Assembly: GCA_002257025.1 (NCBI GenBank)
Contig: NCHA01000011.1
Coordinates: 1-64,000, forward strand
DNA length: 64,000 nt
Direction: 5' to 3'
Origin: Sphingobacteriales bacterium 16-39-50
Lineage (GTDB): Bacteria; Bacteroidota; Bacteroidia; Sphingobacteriales; Sphingobacteriaceae
Shown: piece after piece, positions 1 to 8,184 of the stretch
Numbering within the stretch: the first letter of the stretch is position 1
Layout: every line of letters starts with the position of its first letter
Made by a program: the position numbers and the translations under genes
The notes under the pieces: model-generated
Databases searched by the model: none
The model's input: the letters and a program-made list of their open reading frames with translations, nothing else
What the model was told of the DNA's origin: nothing

Positions 1-80
1 GTGGGCAAATATAAAGCGAGAGTAAAACCGAAAATCACTAAAAATCAAAAAAGTTCATTATGAGTAACCCTTAACTTAAT

Positions 81-190
81 GACATTGGGGTCAAGCCCGG
101 AATGACAGAGTTCAAGCCCGGAATGACATGGGTAAAGCCCGGAATGACATGGGTAAAGCCCGGACTGACACGGGTCAAGCCCGATGTCAT
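81..190. repeat. Five imperfect ~21-bp tandem repeats
   Basis: The core AAGCCCGGAATGACA recurs about every 21 bases, with small differences between copies (GGGT, GAGT or CGGGT linkers; the last copy is cut short to AAGCCCGATGTCAT). No reading frame is supported here. The spacing is too short and the units too adjacent for a CRISPR array. It looks like an intergenic tandem repeat near the end of the ferredoxin gene; function unknown. Confidence 0.8.
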
Positions 191-226
191 TATTTAATGA
201 TTGGGAGGTTGACGCTTCCGCGGGAT

Positions 227-240
227 CCGATAGTTATCGG
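227..240. repeat. Short palindrome of the CCCGATA..TATCGGG family
   Basis: The arms CCGATA and TATCGG are separated by GT. Similar palindromes occur at 28390-28409, 44771-44788 and 57972-57989, all intergenic or at a gene end. It lies just downstream of the ferredoxin gene (which reads leftwards) and could also serve as a weak terminator. Confidence 0.55.
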
Positions 241-270
241 GTGACAAGTGAAGGGAATGACGCTAGAGGT

Positions 271-582
271 TTACTTTTCGGTGATTTGTAATCTGCTGAC
301 GATTCTGTCGTTTTCCAAATGTTCGAAAACGATTTCCTCAACATCGCTTAGTTGGACTTTACCATAGAACACTCCCTCAGGATAAATTGCGACAGTTGGT
401 CCTTTTTCACAAATATCGAAGCAGCCTGTTCGCTGAGCTCTCATCTCAACATCGAGGCCTTTGTTCTTTATCAATTTTTTAAATTCTGCGACAAGTGCTG
501 AACCATGCTCTTCTCCGCAACAAATCCTGGCGCCGGATGGACGCTGATTTGTACAAACGAAAATATGCTTCTTATAGATCAA
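271..582 (-). CDS. Thioredoxin-like [2Fe-2S] ferredoxin
   Basis: A 103-residue soluble protein. Cys10, Cys22, Cys54 and Cys58 give the C-x11-C ... C-x3-C spacing of the thioredoxin-fold [2Fe-2S] ferredoxins related to the NuoE domain and Azotobacter FdI. The second cluster cysteine could be Cys21 or Cys22, which are adjacent. Members bind a [2Fe-2S] cluster and are probably electron carriers; the partner is usually unknown. There is no signal peptide, so it should be cytoplasmic. The gene stands alone, 57 bases downstream of the start of the two FKBP genes' end region, with no obvious operon partner. Fold assignment is firm; physiological role is not known. Confidence 0.85.
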   Translation of the reverse strand: MIYKKHIFVCTNQRPSGARICCGEEHGSALVAEFKKLIKNKGLDVEMRAQRTGCFDICEKGPTVAIYPEGVFYGKVQLSDVEEIVFEHLENDRIVSRLQITEK

Positions 583-639
583 TTAAAAGAAGGATTGATT
601 AATGAATAAAATCAGTTTCCACTTTGTAATGCAGGAACA

Positions 640-1512
640 TTACTTGACATCAGTAACATTAACTTCAAAATCCAGACAAGAGAATGGCGGGATTGAAGGG
701 GAACTTCCCTCCATTCCATAAGCCAGTGCCGAAGGAATTATCATACGAATACTACCACCCTGTTTGATGAAAGGAATTGCCTGTTGCCAGCCCTTGATTA
801 CAGAGGTCAGACTAAAGGTTGCCTCGCTGCCTGGCAAAGCTCTGTCAAATAAGGTGCCATTGAGCAATTTACCTGTATAATTTGCAACCACTGTTGAATC
901 AGCTGTTATGGGGCTTCCTGTACCCTCTTGTCCAATTTTATAATAAATCCCAGTGCTGGTTTTGGTAAAGCCTGTCAATGCACTCTTTTCCATGTATTTC
1001 TTTATGGTATAATCATCATACTGCGGAATCTTATCCTTTTCCATTACCTTCACAACAATGTCAAGCGAAGAATTTCCAGGTATCTGTGTAGTACCATTCC
1101 TGCCAAATGCCAAACGAGAAGGAACAATAATTCTGATTGTTCCATTTGCCTTTTTCAGCACCTCTTTAATACCAACACGTACTGCTTCGGGATTGAAATA
1201 TCCAAGGTAATTGTAATATCTGTTACCATTGCTGAAAGTATCAACAGCAACATATTTACCATCCAAAGAACTGATAGTGATTATTGCGGGAGTAAGCTCT
1301 GAATATTGCACTTCAGCTCCAAGCCCCGGACTAACAACCTGATAATAAATTCCGGTACCATTATACTCCTGAACAGATAAACTATTTTTCTGTATGTATT
1401 CCTTAACATTACGGTCATCAATTACTTCGATAGACTCGTATTCCTTTACACAGGAAACAAGGATGCCCAACAAAAAAATAACTGCAAAGACGTATTTAAA
1501 ATATTGTTTCAT
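640..1512 (-). CDS. Lipoprotein with two FKBP-type peptidyl-prolyl isomerase domains
   Basis: A 290-residue protein that starts with a lipoprotein signal (hydrophobic residues 8-19, lipobox L-V-S-C with Cys21), so it is probably anchored in the envelope. Residues about 185-290 form a canonical FKBP domain (VVANYTGKLLNGTLFD, then VIKGWQQAI, then IPSALAYG). Residues about 45-165 look like a second, degenerate FKBP domain that keeps the IVPSRLAFG-type segment but lacks the usual YTG and FD motifs. FKBP proteins catalyse cis-trans isomerisation of prolyl bonds and assist folding. It follows another FKBP lipoprotein by 9 bases, so the two are probably co-transcribed. Confidence 0.88.
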   Translation of the reverse strand: MKQYFKYVFAVIFLLGILVSCVKEYESIEVIDDRNVKEYIQKNSLSVQEYNGTGIYYQVVSPGLGAEVQYSELTPAIITISSLDGKYVAVDTFSNGNRYYNYLGYFNPEAVRVGIKEVLKKANGTIRIIVPSRLAFGRNGTTQIPGNSSLDIVVKVMEKDKIPQYDDYTIKKYMEKSALTGFTKTSTGIYYKIGQEGTGSPITADSTVVANYTGKLLNGTLFDRALPGSEATFSLTSVIKGWQQAIPFIKQGGSIRMIIPSALAYGMEGSSPSIPPFSCLDFEVNVTDVK

Positions 1513-1521
1513 TTTATGCTT

Positions 1522-1995
1522 TTAATTTTGAACATCCACTAATTCGATATCAAAATCGAGTACCGAATTTGCGGGAATCGGGCCAGAACCCTGAGGCCCA
1601 TATCCATAACCAGAAGGAATGAACAATCTGATCTTACCTCCTTTTTGGATTAGAGGAACACCGATCTGCCAGCCTACAATAACCTGACCCAGCTTGAAAG
1701 CAAGCGGTTGCGTAGTTGATTTATCAAAAACCTGTCCTGATAATAATCTGCCGGTATAATTAGAAGTGACGGTTGTATTAGCTGAATACGTGATGTTGCC
1801 AGCGCCTGATTGAATAATTTGATAATACAAACCACTGGAATGCTTTATCGCAGATATTTTATTGTCAGTCAGAAATTTTACAATAATTGCATCGTCCTTT
1901 TGCGCCTGCACAGTTGGGTCAACATAATCATCTTTAAGACATGAGCTTAATCCAAGCACCATGACAATAGAGAACAGTAATAGGTGAATTTTCAT
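1522..1995 (-). CDS. FKBP-type peptidyl-prolyl isomerase lipoprotein
   Basis: A 157-residue protein with a lipoprotein signal (lipobox L-S-S-C, Cys19) and one FKBP domain from about residue 70: VTSNYTGRLLSGQVFDKS, VIVGWQIGVPLIQKGG, FIPSGYGYGPQGSGPIPANS. It is the expected size for a single-domain periplasmic or outer-membrane FKBP. The region between signal and domain (DDAIIVKFLTDNKISA...) matches the layout of its larger neighbour downstream, which suggests tandem duplication. A -7 promoter element lies at 2003-2010, only a few bases before the start codon. Confidence 0.9.
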   Translation of the reverse strand: MKIHLLLFSIVMVLGLSSCLKDDYVDPTVQAQKDDAIIVKFLTDNKISAIKHSSGLYYQIIQSGAGNITYSANTTVTSNYTGRLLSGQVFDKSTTQPLAFKLGQVIVGWQIGVPLIQKGGKIRLFIPSGYGYGPQGSGPIPANSVLDFDIELVDVQN

Positions 1996-2002
1996 ATTGC
2001 AG

Positions 2003-2010
2003 CAAATTTA
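2003..2010 (-). promoter_or_regulatory. Putative -7 promoter element for the FKBP pair
   Basis: Read on the minus strand this is TAAATTTG, an exact match to the Bacteroidota -7 consensus TAnnTTTG. It sits 8 bases before the start codon at 1995, so the transcript would be leaderless or nearly so. No clear -33 TTTG is seen at the expected distance, which lowers confidence. Confidence 0.4.
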
Positions 2011-2118
2011 TCCTTTTAAACGTTAAAAAGTAAGGATTAACATTTTTTAACAAAATATTTTTAGTTAATGATCCCTTTATTGAAATCCTGGAAGATATAA
2101 ATCGTTGATTAATCCGAT

Positions 2119-3429
2119 TTAAACAGCTACATCCAAATGTGGATACCAGGTATCTGTTCTTACAGTCGCACCCAGGTCATGAAGCATATTGTATAAACCA
2201 AAGTTTGTCCGGTTAACATAAATAAAATGCTTTACGCCCCGGGCTTGCTTGAATTCCGGCATTCTGGAAATCTTCTCTCCATAGGAATAAAGCTTATCAA
2301 AAAATTCAGTCTTACTAAAGTCAAAGGTATCCGACATGTATGGCTGAGCAAACAATTCGATCATTTCTTTATAAATACGGTAGTAAAATTCGATTTGTGC
2401 CGTATCATCGTTCTCCCGGATCATCTCTAATTGCCTAAATGCTTTTATTGTCCTGGCCTTATCTTTCAGCATATCTGTAGAGGTCAGCGAAAAGAAAGGA
2501 TAGTAGAAATCATCCGGCATTTCTTTAATACATCCAAAATCAATAATCCCCAGTTTTCCTTCCGGCGTGATCAGAAAATTTCCAGGATGAGGATCAGCAT
2601 GCACCGCTCTTAACTCATGCTGCTGAAAATTATAAAAATCCCACAGAGCCTGACCAATCTTATCCCTGAGTTCCTGTGAAGGATTAGTCTTCATGAATTC
2701 CTTCATGTGCAGGCCTTCAAGCCAGTCCATAGTGATAATTCTTTTCGAAGAAAGATCAGGATAATAGGCAGGAAAAACCACATTGGGAATGTTTTTGCAA
2801 GCTTCCGAAAACTCGACAGATCGTTTTATCTCGAGGTCATAATCAGTTTCTTCGAGCAGCCGTTCTTCTACTTCAGACATGTAAACTTCCAGCTCCTTCT
2901 GGCTCATTCCCAATAAGCGGAATGCAAATGGCTTTACCATTTTAAGATCCGAAGATATACTATCGCCAACTCCCGGATATTGAATTTTAACTGCTAACTT
3001 TTTACCATTTAAACTCGCCTGATGCACCTGCCCGATAGAAGCAGCATTGGTCGATCTGATGTTAAATTCATCATAGATTTCGGAGGGTGTTTTACCAAAG
3101 TACTTGCTAAAAGTCCTGACTATCAGTGGCCCTGATAAGGGAGGAGCATTGTATTGAGATAGCGAAAACTGATCGACGTATGCTTTAGGTAATATATTTT
3201 TATCCATGCTAAGCATCTGGGCTACCTTGAGGGCACTTCCCTTCAACTCACTTAAGGATGCATAGATATCTGTTGCGTTATCGAGATTTAACTCATCTTT
3301 ATTCAGAGAGGGATTAAATAACTTCTTGGAATAATGCTTTATATAATTTCCGCCAACCTTAAGACCAGTTTTTACAAATTTGGCTGAGCGTTCTGTTTTT
3401 GATGTTGGGATACTGTCCTGCTCTTTCAT
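2119..3429 (-). CDS. AarF/UbiB (ABC1) family atypical kinase
   Basis: A 436-residue protein of the UbiB/COQ8/ABC1 protein-kinase-like family. Visible family motifs are the modified KxGQ helix (LKVAQMLSMD), the alanine-rich nucleotide loop AASIGQVH, the VAVK-like lysine (LAVKIQYPG), the acidic LEETDYDLE segment, the catalytic-loop motif HADPHPGN and the metal-binding IDFG. All key residues are present, so ATP binding or hydrolysis is likely. Family members support quinone synthesis or lipid homeostasis; the substrate here is unknown. The gene lies 34 bases downstream of a TetR-family gene on the same strand, a pairing that suggests joint transcription and possibly regulation by it. Confidence 0.88.
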   Translation of the reverse strand: MKEQDSIPTSKTERSAKFVKTGLKVGGNYIKHYSKKLFNPSLNKDELNLDNATDIYASLSELKGSALKVAQMLSMDKNILPKAYVDQFSLSQYNAPPLSGPLIVRTFSKYFGKTPSEIYDEFNIRSTNAASIGQVHQASLNGKKLAVKIQYPGVGDSISSDLKMVKPFAFRLLGMSQKELEVYMSEVEERLLEETDYDLEIKRSVEFSEACKNIPNVVFPAYYPDLSSKRIITMDWLEGLHMKEFMKTNPSQELRDKIGQALWDFYNFQQHELRAVHADPHPGNFLITPEGKLGIIDFGCIKEMPDDFYYPFFSLTSTDMLKDKARTIKAFRQLEMIRENDDTAQIEFYYRIYKEMIELFAQPYMSDTFDFSKTEFFDKLYSYGEKISRMPEFKQARGVKHFIYVNRTNFGLYNMLHDLGATVRTDTWYPHLDVAV

Positions 3430-3463
3430 TTAGCAATTGAAGTTCTAATTGTCATTATGGCTA

Positions 3464-4129
3464 TTAAAACTTAACATCTGGTTTCATGCCGCCATTGTTC
3501 ATCATGAACTTCCCATAATCAAACAAACTATCTAATGGCGATTTACCAAAAAGATCGAAAGTGACATTAATTCCCTTCTCAATGGCTTCATCAGTTTTTT
3601 CAAAGCCAGGACTGTTATCCTTAGCCCAGAAATTCAAAATGACACCAAACTGAATCCAGAGCGCATCTTTATATTTCGAGGTCAGAAAACGTCTGTTTGC
3701 CAATTCTCCCGACTCCACACCCTGATCCACCAGACCGGATGCAAATCCTTCAAAAAGCATTTTAACTCCTTTTAAAATTGCCGGTGTACCAATATTTTGC
3801 CCTGAATGCTTCAAACTATACAATACAAAGCTTCTTTTACTCTTCAGCAACTCAATAAAGGCATAAAAAAATGCAAGCGTCTTCTCACGTGAGGAATATT
3901 GCTCCCAGATTTCCTGATTTTGCACTTCAGTCAATGTTTTATCGCAAAGCTCAGTCCAGATCGATTCTTCAATCCCTTCAAAGGAAGCATAGAAATTATA
4001 GAACTCCTCTTCCGTCAGATTATTTTCTTTTGCAAATACATAAACCGAGGCTGGTTTGATGCCTTTTGTCAAAACATAATCTATATAAGCATTTTGAATT
4101 TCTTCTGCAGTATTCATAGCATTATTCAT
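3464..4129 (-). CDS. TetR-family transcriptional regulator
   Basis: A 221-residue, mostly helical protein. Residues about 5-50 (EEIQNAYIDYVLTKGIKPASVYVFAKENNLTEEEFYNFYASFEGIE) resemble the N-terminal helix-turn-helix of TetR proteins, and the remainder resembles the ligand-binding and dimerisation domain. The HTH is divergent from textbook TetR, so DNA binding is inferred. A start at Met5 (MNTAEEIQ) is equally possible. It precedes the AarF-like kinase gene in the same direction and may control that short operon. Confidence 0.72.
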   Translation of the reverse strand: MNNAMNTAEEIQNAYIDYVLTKGIKPASVYVFAKENNLTEEEFYNFYASFEGIEESIWTELCDKTLTEVQNQEIWEQYSSREKTLAFFYAFIELLKSKRSFVLYSLKHSGQNIGTPAILKGVKMLFEGFASGLVDQGVESGELANRRFLTSKYKDALWIQFGVILNFWAKDNSPGFEKTDEAIEKGINVTFDLFGKSPLDSLFDYGKFMMNNGGMKPDVKF

Positions 4130-4147
4130 ATTGGAAATTAATTGTCT

Positions 4148-4336
4148 TTAAGACTTCTTCCTGGTCTTGTCCTGATCAGAAACAGGCAACGGTATATAAA
4201 TCAACTGCTTTTTATTTGATTCCTGCGGGTTAAGATCAGGGAGAAAATCCTGAAGTTTCTCTTTCAGGGCCTTTAATTTGTCAATCAGTCCGGACATTTC
4301 AAGAATTGCTATGGTGATTAAATTAACTAATTTCAT
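4148..4336 (-). CDS. Small protein of unknown function
   Basis: A 62-residue reading frame 18 bases upstream of the TetR gene and on the same strand. I do not recognise a family. The C-terminal half is polar and charged (LKALKEKLQDFLPDLNPQ..., ending DQDKTRKKS), and the first 13 residues are hydrophobic. A second start at Met14 (MSGLIDKL) would give a 49-residue soluble peptide. The tight spacing and same direction support it being real, but comparison with relatives would be needed. Confidence 0.45.
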   Translation of the reverse strand: MKLVNLITIAILEMSGLIDKLKALKEKLQDFLPDLNPQESNKKQLIYIPLPVSDQDKTRKKS

Positions 4337-4500
4337 AAACTATTAATATTAATTGCCTGATTCAGCTTTAAGATATACGTTATTTATAGACAAAGAGTTT
4401 GCCAGAAATCTTCCAAATAGTTTACCTTTTGTCATATTTTGTAATTTTCAGGATGCATTGCAAAAATAGCTCAGGGGATAGCTGCTCAGATCTTTAAATA

Positions 4501-4532
4501 GGCATCAGACCGGCAAGAACCAATCTGATGCC
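4501..4532 (-). terminator. Hairpin downstream of the beta-oxidation operon
   Basis: GGCATCAGA and TCTGATGCC form a perfect 9-bp stem with a 14-base loop, 23 bases beyond the stop codon of the acyl-CoA dehydrogenase. On the minus strand it is followed by TATTTAAAG, so the T-tract is weak. It is the natural place for the operon to end. Confidence 0.5.
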
Positions 4533-4555
4533 TTAATTCTAAATTAAAATATTAC

Positions 4556-6346
4556 TTAGTAACAATATTTATTTGCATCAATCAATTGCTTAGCGACACG
4601 CTGTCTTGTTTCCTTGATATTAAAAGGCTCTGATTTTGTAAAACGTCTCAATCCAACAAGCATCATTCTTAGTTCATCACCTTCAGCGAAAGAATAAAGG
4701 GCTTCCTTACCAGCTACAGAAACCTTATCCACAGTTTGATAAAGATAGATCCGCATCATATCCAGTTGCCCGGCACATGCTTCTTCACCTCTTAATTTAA
4801 CCAGCTTTTCAACCCTTAATATGGTTGATTCGGCGACATATATGTATCCAATGATGTCAGCAATATTCATCAGAATTTCCTGCTCTTTTGACAGGGTCAT
4901 CATCAATTTCTGAACTGCGGCACCAGCTATCATTAATCCTGCCTTTTTCAGGTTAGCCAATTGGCGTTTTTCTGCAGCAAATAATGAATTATCTTCTTCC
5001 CCAAAATCAGGGATCGACATTAATTCGCCGGCAACAGCTTGAGCAGGAGTCATCAGATCCAGCTCACCTTTCATGGCACGTTTCAAAAGCATATCCAGGA
5101 TAAGCATCCTGTTAATTTCATTAGTACCCTCAAATATTCTGTTGATGCGGCTATCACGATAAGCACGTTCCATAGGTGCCTCTGCAGAATAACCCATACC
5201 TCCATAAACCTGCAGACCCTCATCAACGATATAATCCAACACTTCAGACCCCCACACCTTAATAATTGCACATTCCACAGCGAATTGCTCGGTAGATTTC
5301 AATTTAGCCTGTGAAGGTTCCATTCCGTCAGCTATCAAAGCATCATAAGCATCATCAATATTTTGTCCGGCACGATAAGATGCACTTTCAAGAGCAAAAT
5401 TCCTCGTAGCCATTTCGGCAAGTTTATAGCGAATGGCACCAAACTTTGAAATCGGCAAACCGAACTGAATACGTTCATTCGAATAATTTATCGCCTGATT
5501 CAAAACCTTACGGGAAGAGCCGATAGCTGCAACACCAAGTTTTATCCTGCCGATATTCAGAATATTAACAGCTATTTTAAAGCCATTCTCACGTTCTGAT
5601 AACAGATTGGCAACAGGCACCGGGCAGTCAGTAAAAAACACCTGCCTTGTTGATGATCCTTTAATACCCAGTTTATGTTCCTCAGGATTCATCGTAATTC
5701 CACCAAAATCCTTTTCTACAATAAATGCAGACAGATTTTTATCCTCTCCAATCTTTGCAAAAACAATAAATATATCAGCAAAACCACCATTGGTGATCCA
5801 CATTTTCTGACCAGTAATCAGGTAGTGAGTACCTTCTGCATTCAATACAGCCTTTGTCCTCCCTGAATTAGCATCAGAACCTGAATTGGGCTCAGTGAGG
5901 CAATAGGAAGCTTTCCACTCCCCGGTTGCCAGTTTTGGAATATATTTATCCTTCTGCTCTTTAGTGCCATAATAAAGAATAGGTAATGTACCGATTCCTG
6001 TATGTGCAGAAAGTGCTACCGCAAAGGAACATCCGGCCCCAACTGAATCAGCCACTAGCATAGAAGTATTGAAGTTCTTGCCAAAACCACCATATTCCTC
6101 AGGAATAGAAACAGCTAATAAACCCAGCTCTCCAGCCTTATCCATCAGGCTCACCATTAAGCCCTCTTCCTGATTATCGATTCTGTCGAGATTAGGAAAT
6201 ACCTCAGCTTCCAAAAAATCCTCACAGGTTTTTTTAATCATCAACTGCTCTTCATCAAACTCTTCAGGAATAAAAATATCCTCACATGAAGTTTCGCGAA
6301 TAATAAATTCTCCGCCTTTGATTGATTTGGTTTTTATTGTGCTCAT
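4556..6346 (-). CDS. Acyl-CoA dehydrogenase (long/very-long-chain type)
   Basis: A 596-residue FAD enzyme that introduces the trans-2 double bond in the first step of fatty-acid beta-oxidation. Family motifs are CLTEPNSGSDA, the FAD-binding KMWITNGGFADIF, and RIFEGTNEINRM, whose Glu is the catalytic base in VLCAD-like enzymes. The protein exceeds the ~380-residue core by a C-terminal extension of about 170 residues, as in VLCAD/ACAD9 and Bacillus FadE. It is the last gene of a fadN-fadA-fadE-like operon, but is separated from the thiolase by an inverted-repeat-bounded four-helix-bundle gene. Confidence 0.93.
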   Translation of the reverse strand: MSTIKTKSIKGGEFIIRETSCEDIFIPEEFDEEQLMIKKTCEDFLEAEVFPNLDRIDNQEEGLMVSLMDKAGELGLLAVSIPEEYGGFGKNFNTSMLVADSVGAGCSFAVALSAHTGIGTLPILYYGTKEQKDKYIPKLATGEWKASYCLTEPNSGSDANSGRTKAVLNAEGTHYLITGQKMWITNGGFADIFIVFAKIGEDKNLSAFIVEKDFGGITMNPEEHKLGIKGSSTRQVFFTDCPVPVANLLSERENGFKIAVNILNIGRIKLGVAAIGSSRKVLNQAINYSNERIQFGLPISKFGAIRYKLAEMATRNFALESASYRAGQNIDDAYDALIADGMEPSQAKLKSTEQFAVECAIIKVWGSEVLDYIVDEGLQVYGGMGYSAEAPMERAYRDSRINRIFEGTNEINRMLILDMLLKRAMKGELDLMTPAQAVAGELMSIPDFGEEDNSLFAAEKRQLANLKKAGLMIAGAAVQKLMMTLSKEQEILMNIADIIGYIYVAESTILRVEKLVKLRGEEACAGQLDMMRIYLYQTVDKVSVAGKEALYSFAEGDELRMMLVGLRRFTKSEPFNIKETRQRVAKQLIDANKYCY

Positions 6347-6352
6347 AATATT

Positions 6353-6392
6353 TAATTGATTAAGGAATAAGGAGCAAGGAATAAGGACAGAT
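6353..6392. repeat. Left arm of 40-bp inverted repeat around four-helix-bundle gene 1
   Basis: Pairs with 6921-6960; 35 of 40 positions match the reverse complement of that arm. The arm is built of repeated AAGGAATAAGGA-type words. It begins 6 bases upstream of the acyl-CoA dehydrogenase start codon at 6346. Confidence 0.85.
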
Positions 6393-6452
6393 TAGAGTTA
6401 ATTATACTATTATCTTGTCTTTGCACCTATTACCTTATTCTTTGTTCCTAAT

Positions 6453-6809
6453 TCATTTCTGTTCAAGGTTTGTTAAAAATTTAGTTAACATCTTTTGAAG
6501 TTTTATAATTTTTTCTACCAATTTGTCTAATTCCTGAGAGTCTAGAATTCCAAACTCATTAGATAGTATTAGCTGTGTTTCTAATTCGAACAAGGAACCT
6601 AAAGCAACCTTGATGAAATAAGAAAACTCCTTATTTGATGACCTTGAGGATCCCTCTGCAATATTTGATGGCACCGAAACACTACATCTGTTAATCTGGG
6701 ATACCAATCCAAACTTTTCCTCTTTAGGATAATTTGAAGTTACCTTATAAACTTCCTTAGCAAGCACGATTGCATCTAACCAGATATTAAGTTTCCTGAA
6801 ATTGTGCAT
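6453..6809 (-). CDS. Four-helix-bundle protein (S23 / 23S rRNA intervening-sequence protein family), copy 1
   Basis: A 118-residue protein from ATG at 6809; a GTG one codon earlier is less likely because the paralogue starts at the same MHN. It carries the family signature: MHNFRKLNIW, VYKVTSNYPKEEKFGL, SQINRCSVSVPSNIAEGSSR and FIKVALGSLFELETQL. The family folds as a four-helix bundle forming oligomers; it was named from ORFs inside spirochaete 23S rRNA intervening sequences and is related to Avd of diversity-generating retroelements, but its function is unknown. Here it lies between thiolase and acyl-CoA dehydrogenase genes, in their direction, inside a 40-bp inverted repeat. No rRNA is nearby. 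Confidence 0.9.
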   Translation of the reverse strand: MHNFRKLNIWLDAIVLAKEVYKVTSNYPKEEKFGLVSQINRCSVSVPSNIAEGSSRSSNKEFSYFIKVALGSLFELETQLILSNEFGILDSQELDKLVEKIIKLQKMLTKFLTNLEQK

Positions 6810-6920
6810 CACATAGATTTATGTCAATGAAATACTTATTCTATCTAGTAAGATATTTTTGTCTGTACTCTCTACTCTTAACCTCGTCTTAAATTAATAA
6901 CCAATGTCAATCGAACTTGA

Positions 6921-6960
6921 ATTTGTCCTTAATCCTTATTCCTTATTCCTTGATCAATTA
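6921..6960. repeat. Right arm of 40-bp inverted repeat around four-helix-bundle gene 1
   Basis: Reverse complement matches 6353-6392 at 35 of 40 positions. Its last three bases are the stop codon of the thiolase gene read on the minus strand. Confidence 0.85.
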
Positions 6961-8136
6961 CATTATCTCAAATATCCCCGCTGCTCCCTGCCCTGTTCCA
7001 ACACACATGGTAACCATTCCAAATTTCTTTTCTCTTCGCTTCAGTTCATTGAAAAGCTGAACAGACAGTTTTGAACCTGTACAACCCAGAGGATGACCAA
7101 GGGCTATAGCACCACCGTTAACATTTACTTTATCCTGATCTAAATCCAGTGTTCTTATTACAGCAAGGGATTGAGATGCAAAAGCTTCATTCAGCTCAAT
7201 AAGATCCAGATCCTGCTGCTTCATTCCTGCCTTTTTCAAGGCAAGCGGAATAGCCTCTATCGGACCAATACCCATAATTCTTGGTGGCACACCTGCGACA
7301 CCATAACTTACAAGACGGGCAATTGGCTGTACATTTAATTTCTTCAACATTTTTTCTGAAACCACCAATACAAAGGCTGCTCCATCAGATGTTTGAGATG
7401 AATTACCGGCTGTAACCGAACCTCCGGCAGCGAAAACCGGCTTGAGGTTAGCGAGCTTATCGATTGCCGTATCAGCCCTCGGACCCTCATCAGTATCAAC
7501 AATAAATTCCCTTGTTTTCTGCTTTAAATTTTCGTCCAGATAGGTTTCCTTAATCGTAATCGGAATCAATCCGTCTTTAAGGTGCCCATTCTTTATTGCT
7601 GCAATGGCTTTTTGATGAGACTTAAATGAAAACTCATCCTGATCTTCACGGCTAACCTTATATTCTTTAGCTACAGCCTCGGCTGTAAGACCCATGCCCC
7701 AGTACCATTCAGGATTATTTTTTGCAACATCAGCATTCGGGACCAGTTTCCAGCCTCCGAAAGGCATACCCGACATCACCTCGACCCCACCAGCAACAAT
7801 ACAATCGGCCATCCCTGACCTGATTTTTGCAGTGGCTATGGCTATAGTCTCCAATCCGGAAGCACAGTAACGGTTCACTGTCACACCAGGCACTTTATCC
7901 GTATCCAGTCCCATTAAAGAGATCATACGGGCAATATTTAAGCCCTGCTCCGCCTCGGGAGTTGCATTTCCAACAATTACATCATCTATTTGATCCTTAT
8001 CAAGATCAGGTACCGAAGCCACCAGATACCTGACCACCTCTGCAGCCAGATCATCAGCCCTGGTAAAACGAAATACACCGCGGGGTGCTTTTCCAACTGC
8101 GGTTCTGTATGCTGCTATGATATATGCTTCTTCCAT
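6958..8136 (-). CDS. fadA: Acetyl-CoA C-acyltransferase (3-ketoacyl-CoA thiolase)
   Basis: A 392-residue thiolase that cleaves 3-ketoacyl-CoA with CoA to yield acetyl-CoA. With the start at 8136 (MEEAYIIAAYRTAVGK), the nucleophilic cysteine is Cys91 (NRYCASGLE), followed near the C-terminus by GGAIALGHPLGCTG with the catalytic His and by MCVGTGQGAAG with the second catalytic Cys. I rejected an upstream start at 8184 because its first 16 residues would be encoded by the inverted-repeat arm at 8144-8174. Middle enzyme gene of the beta-oxidation operon. Confidence 0.93.
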   Translation of the reverse strand: MEEAYIIAAYRTAVGKAPRGVFRFTRADDLAAEVVRYLVASVPDLDKDQIDDVIVGNATPEAEQGLNIARMISLMGLDTDKVPGVTVNRYCASGLETIAIATAKIRSGMADCIVAGGVEVMSGMPFGGWKLVPNADVAKNNPEWYWGMGLTAEAVAKEYKVSREDQDEFSFKSHQKAIAAIKNGHLKDGLIPITIKETYLDENLKQKTREFIVDTDEGPRADTAIDKLANLKPVFAAGGSVTAGNSSQTSDGAAFVLVVSEKMLKKLNVQPIARLVSYGVAGVPPRIMGIGPIEAIPLALKKAGMKQQDLDLIELNEAFASQSLAVIRTLDLDQDKVNVNGGAIALGHPLGCTGSKLSVQLFNELKRREKKFGMVTMCVGTGQGAAGIFEIM

Positions 8137-8143
8137 TCCTAAT

Positions 8144-8174
8144 AGTATTGAGTAGAGAGTATTGAGTATTGAGA
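8144..8174. repeat. Left arm of perfect 31-bp inverted repeat
   Basis: Exact reverse complement of 8558-8588. It is made of AGTATTGAG-type words and begins 8 bases upstream of the thiolase start codon, so it lies in that gene's untranslated leader. The stop codon of the enclosed gene is 10 bases further in. Confidence 0.95.
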
Positions 8175-8184
8175 CCCAACCCAA

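Larger units (their letters stand above)
6353..6960. mobile_element. Putative cassette 1: inverted-repeat-bounded four-helix-bundle gene
   Basis: A 608-bp unit made of two 40-bp arms (6353-6392 and 6921-6960) enclosing a single small gene. The right arm includes the TAA stop codon of the thiolase; the left arm ends 6 bases before the next start codon. There is no transposase, so mobility is an inference from the structure and from the second, similar unit at 8144-8588. The 108 bases between the gene's start and the right arm hold nothing I recognise. Confidence 0.5.

Noticed and set aside
81-190. Possible CRISPR array
   Set aside because: Units are ~21 bp with no unique spacers between, and there are no cas genes in the window.
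8137-8184. N-terminal extension of the thiolase by 16 residues
   Set aside because: These codons lie within the left arm of the inverted repeat and give a sequence unlike thiolases, whereas MEEAYIIAAYRTAVGK at 8136 is the usual start of the family.
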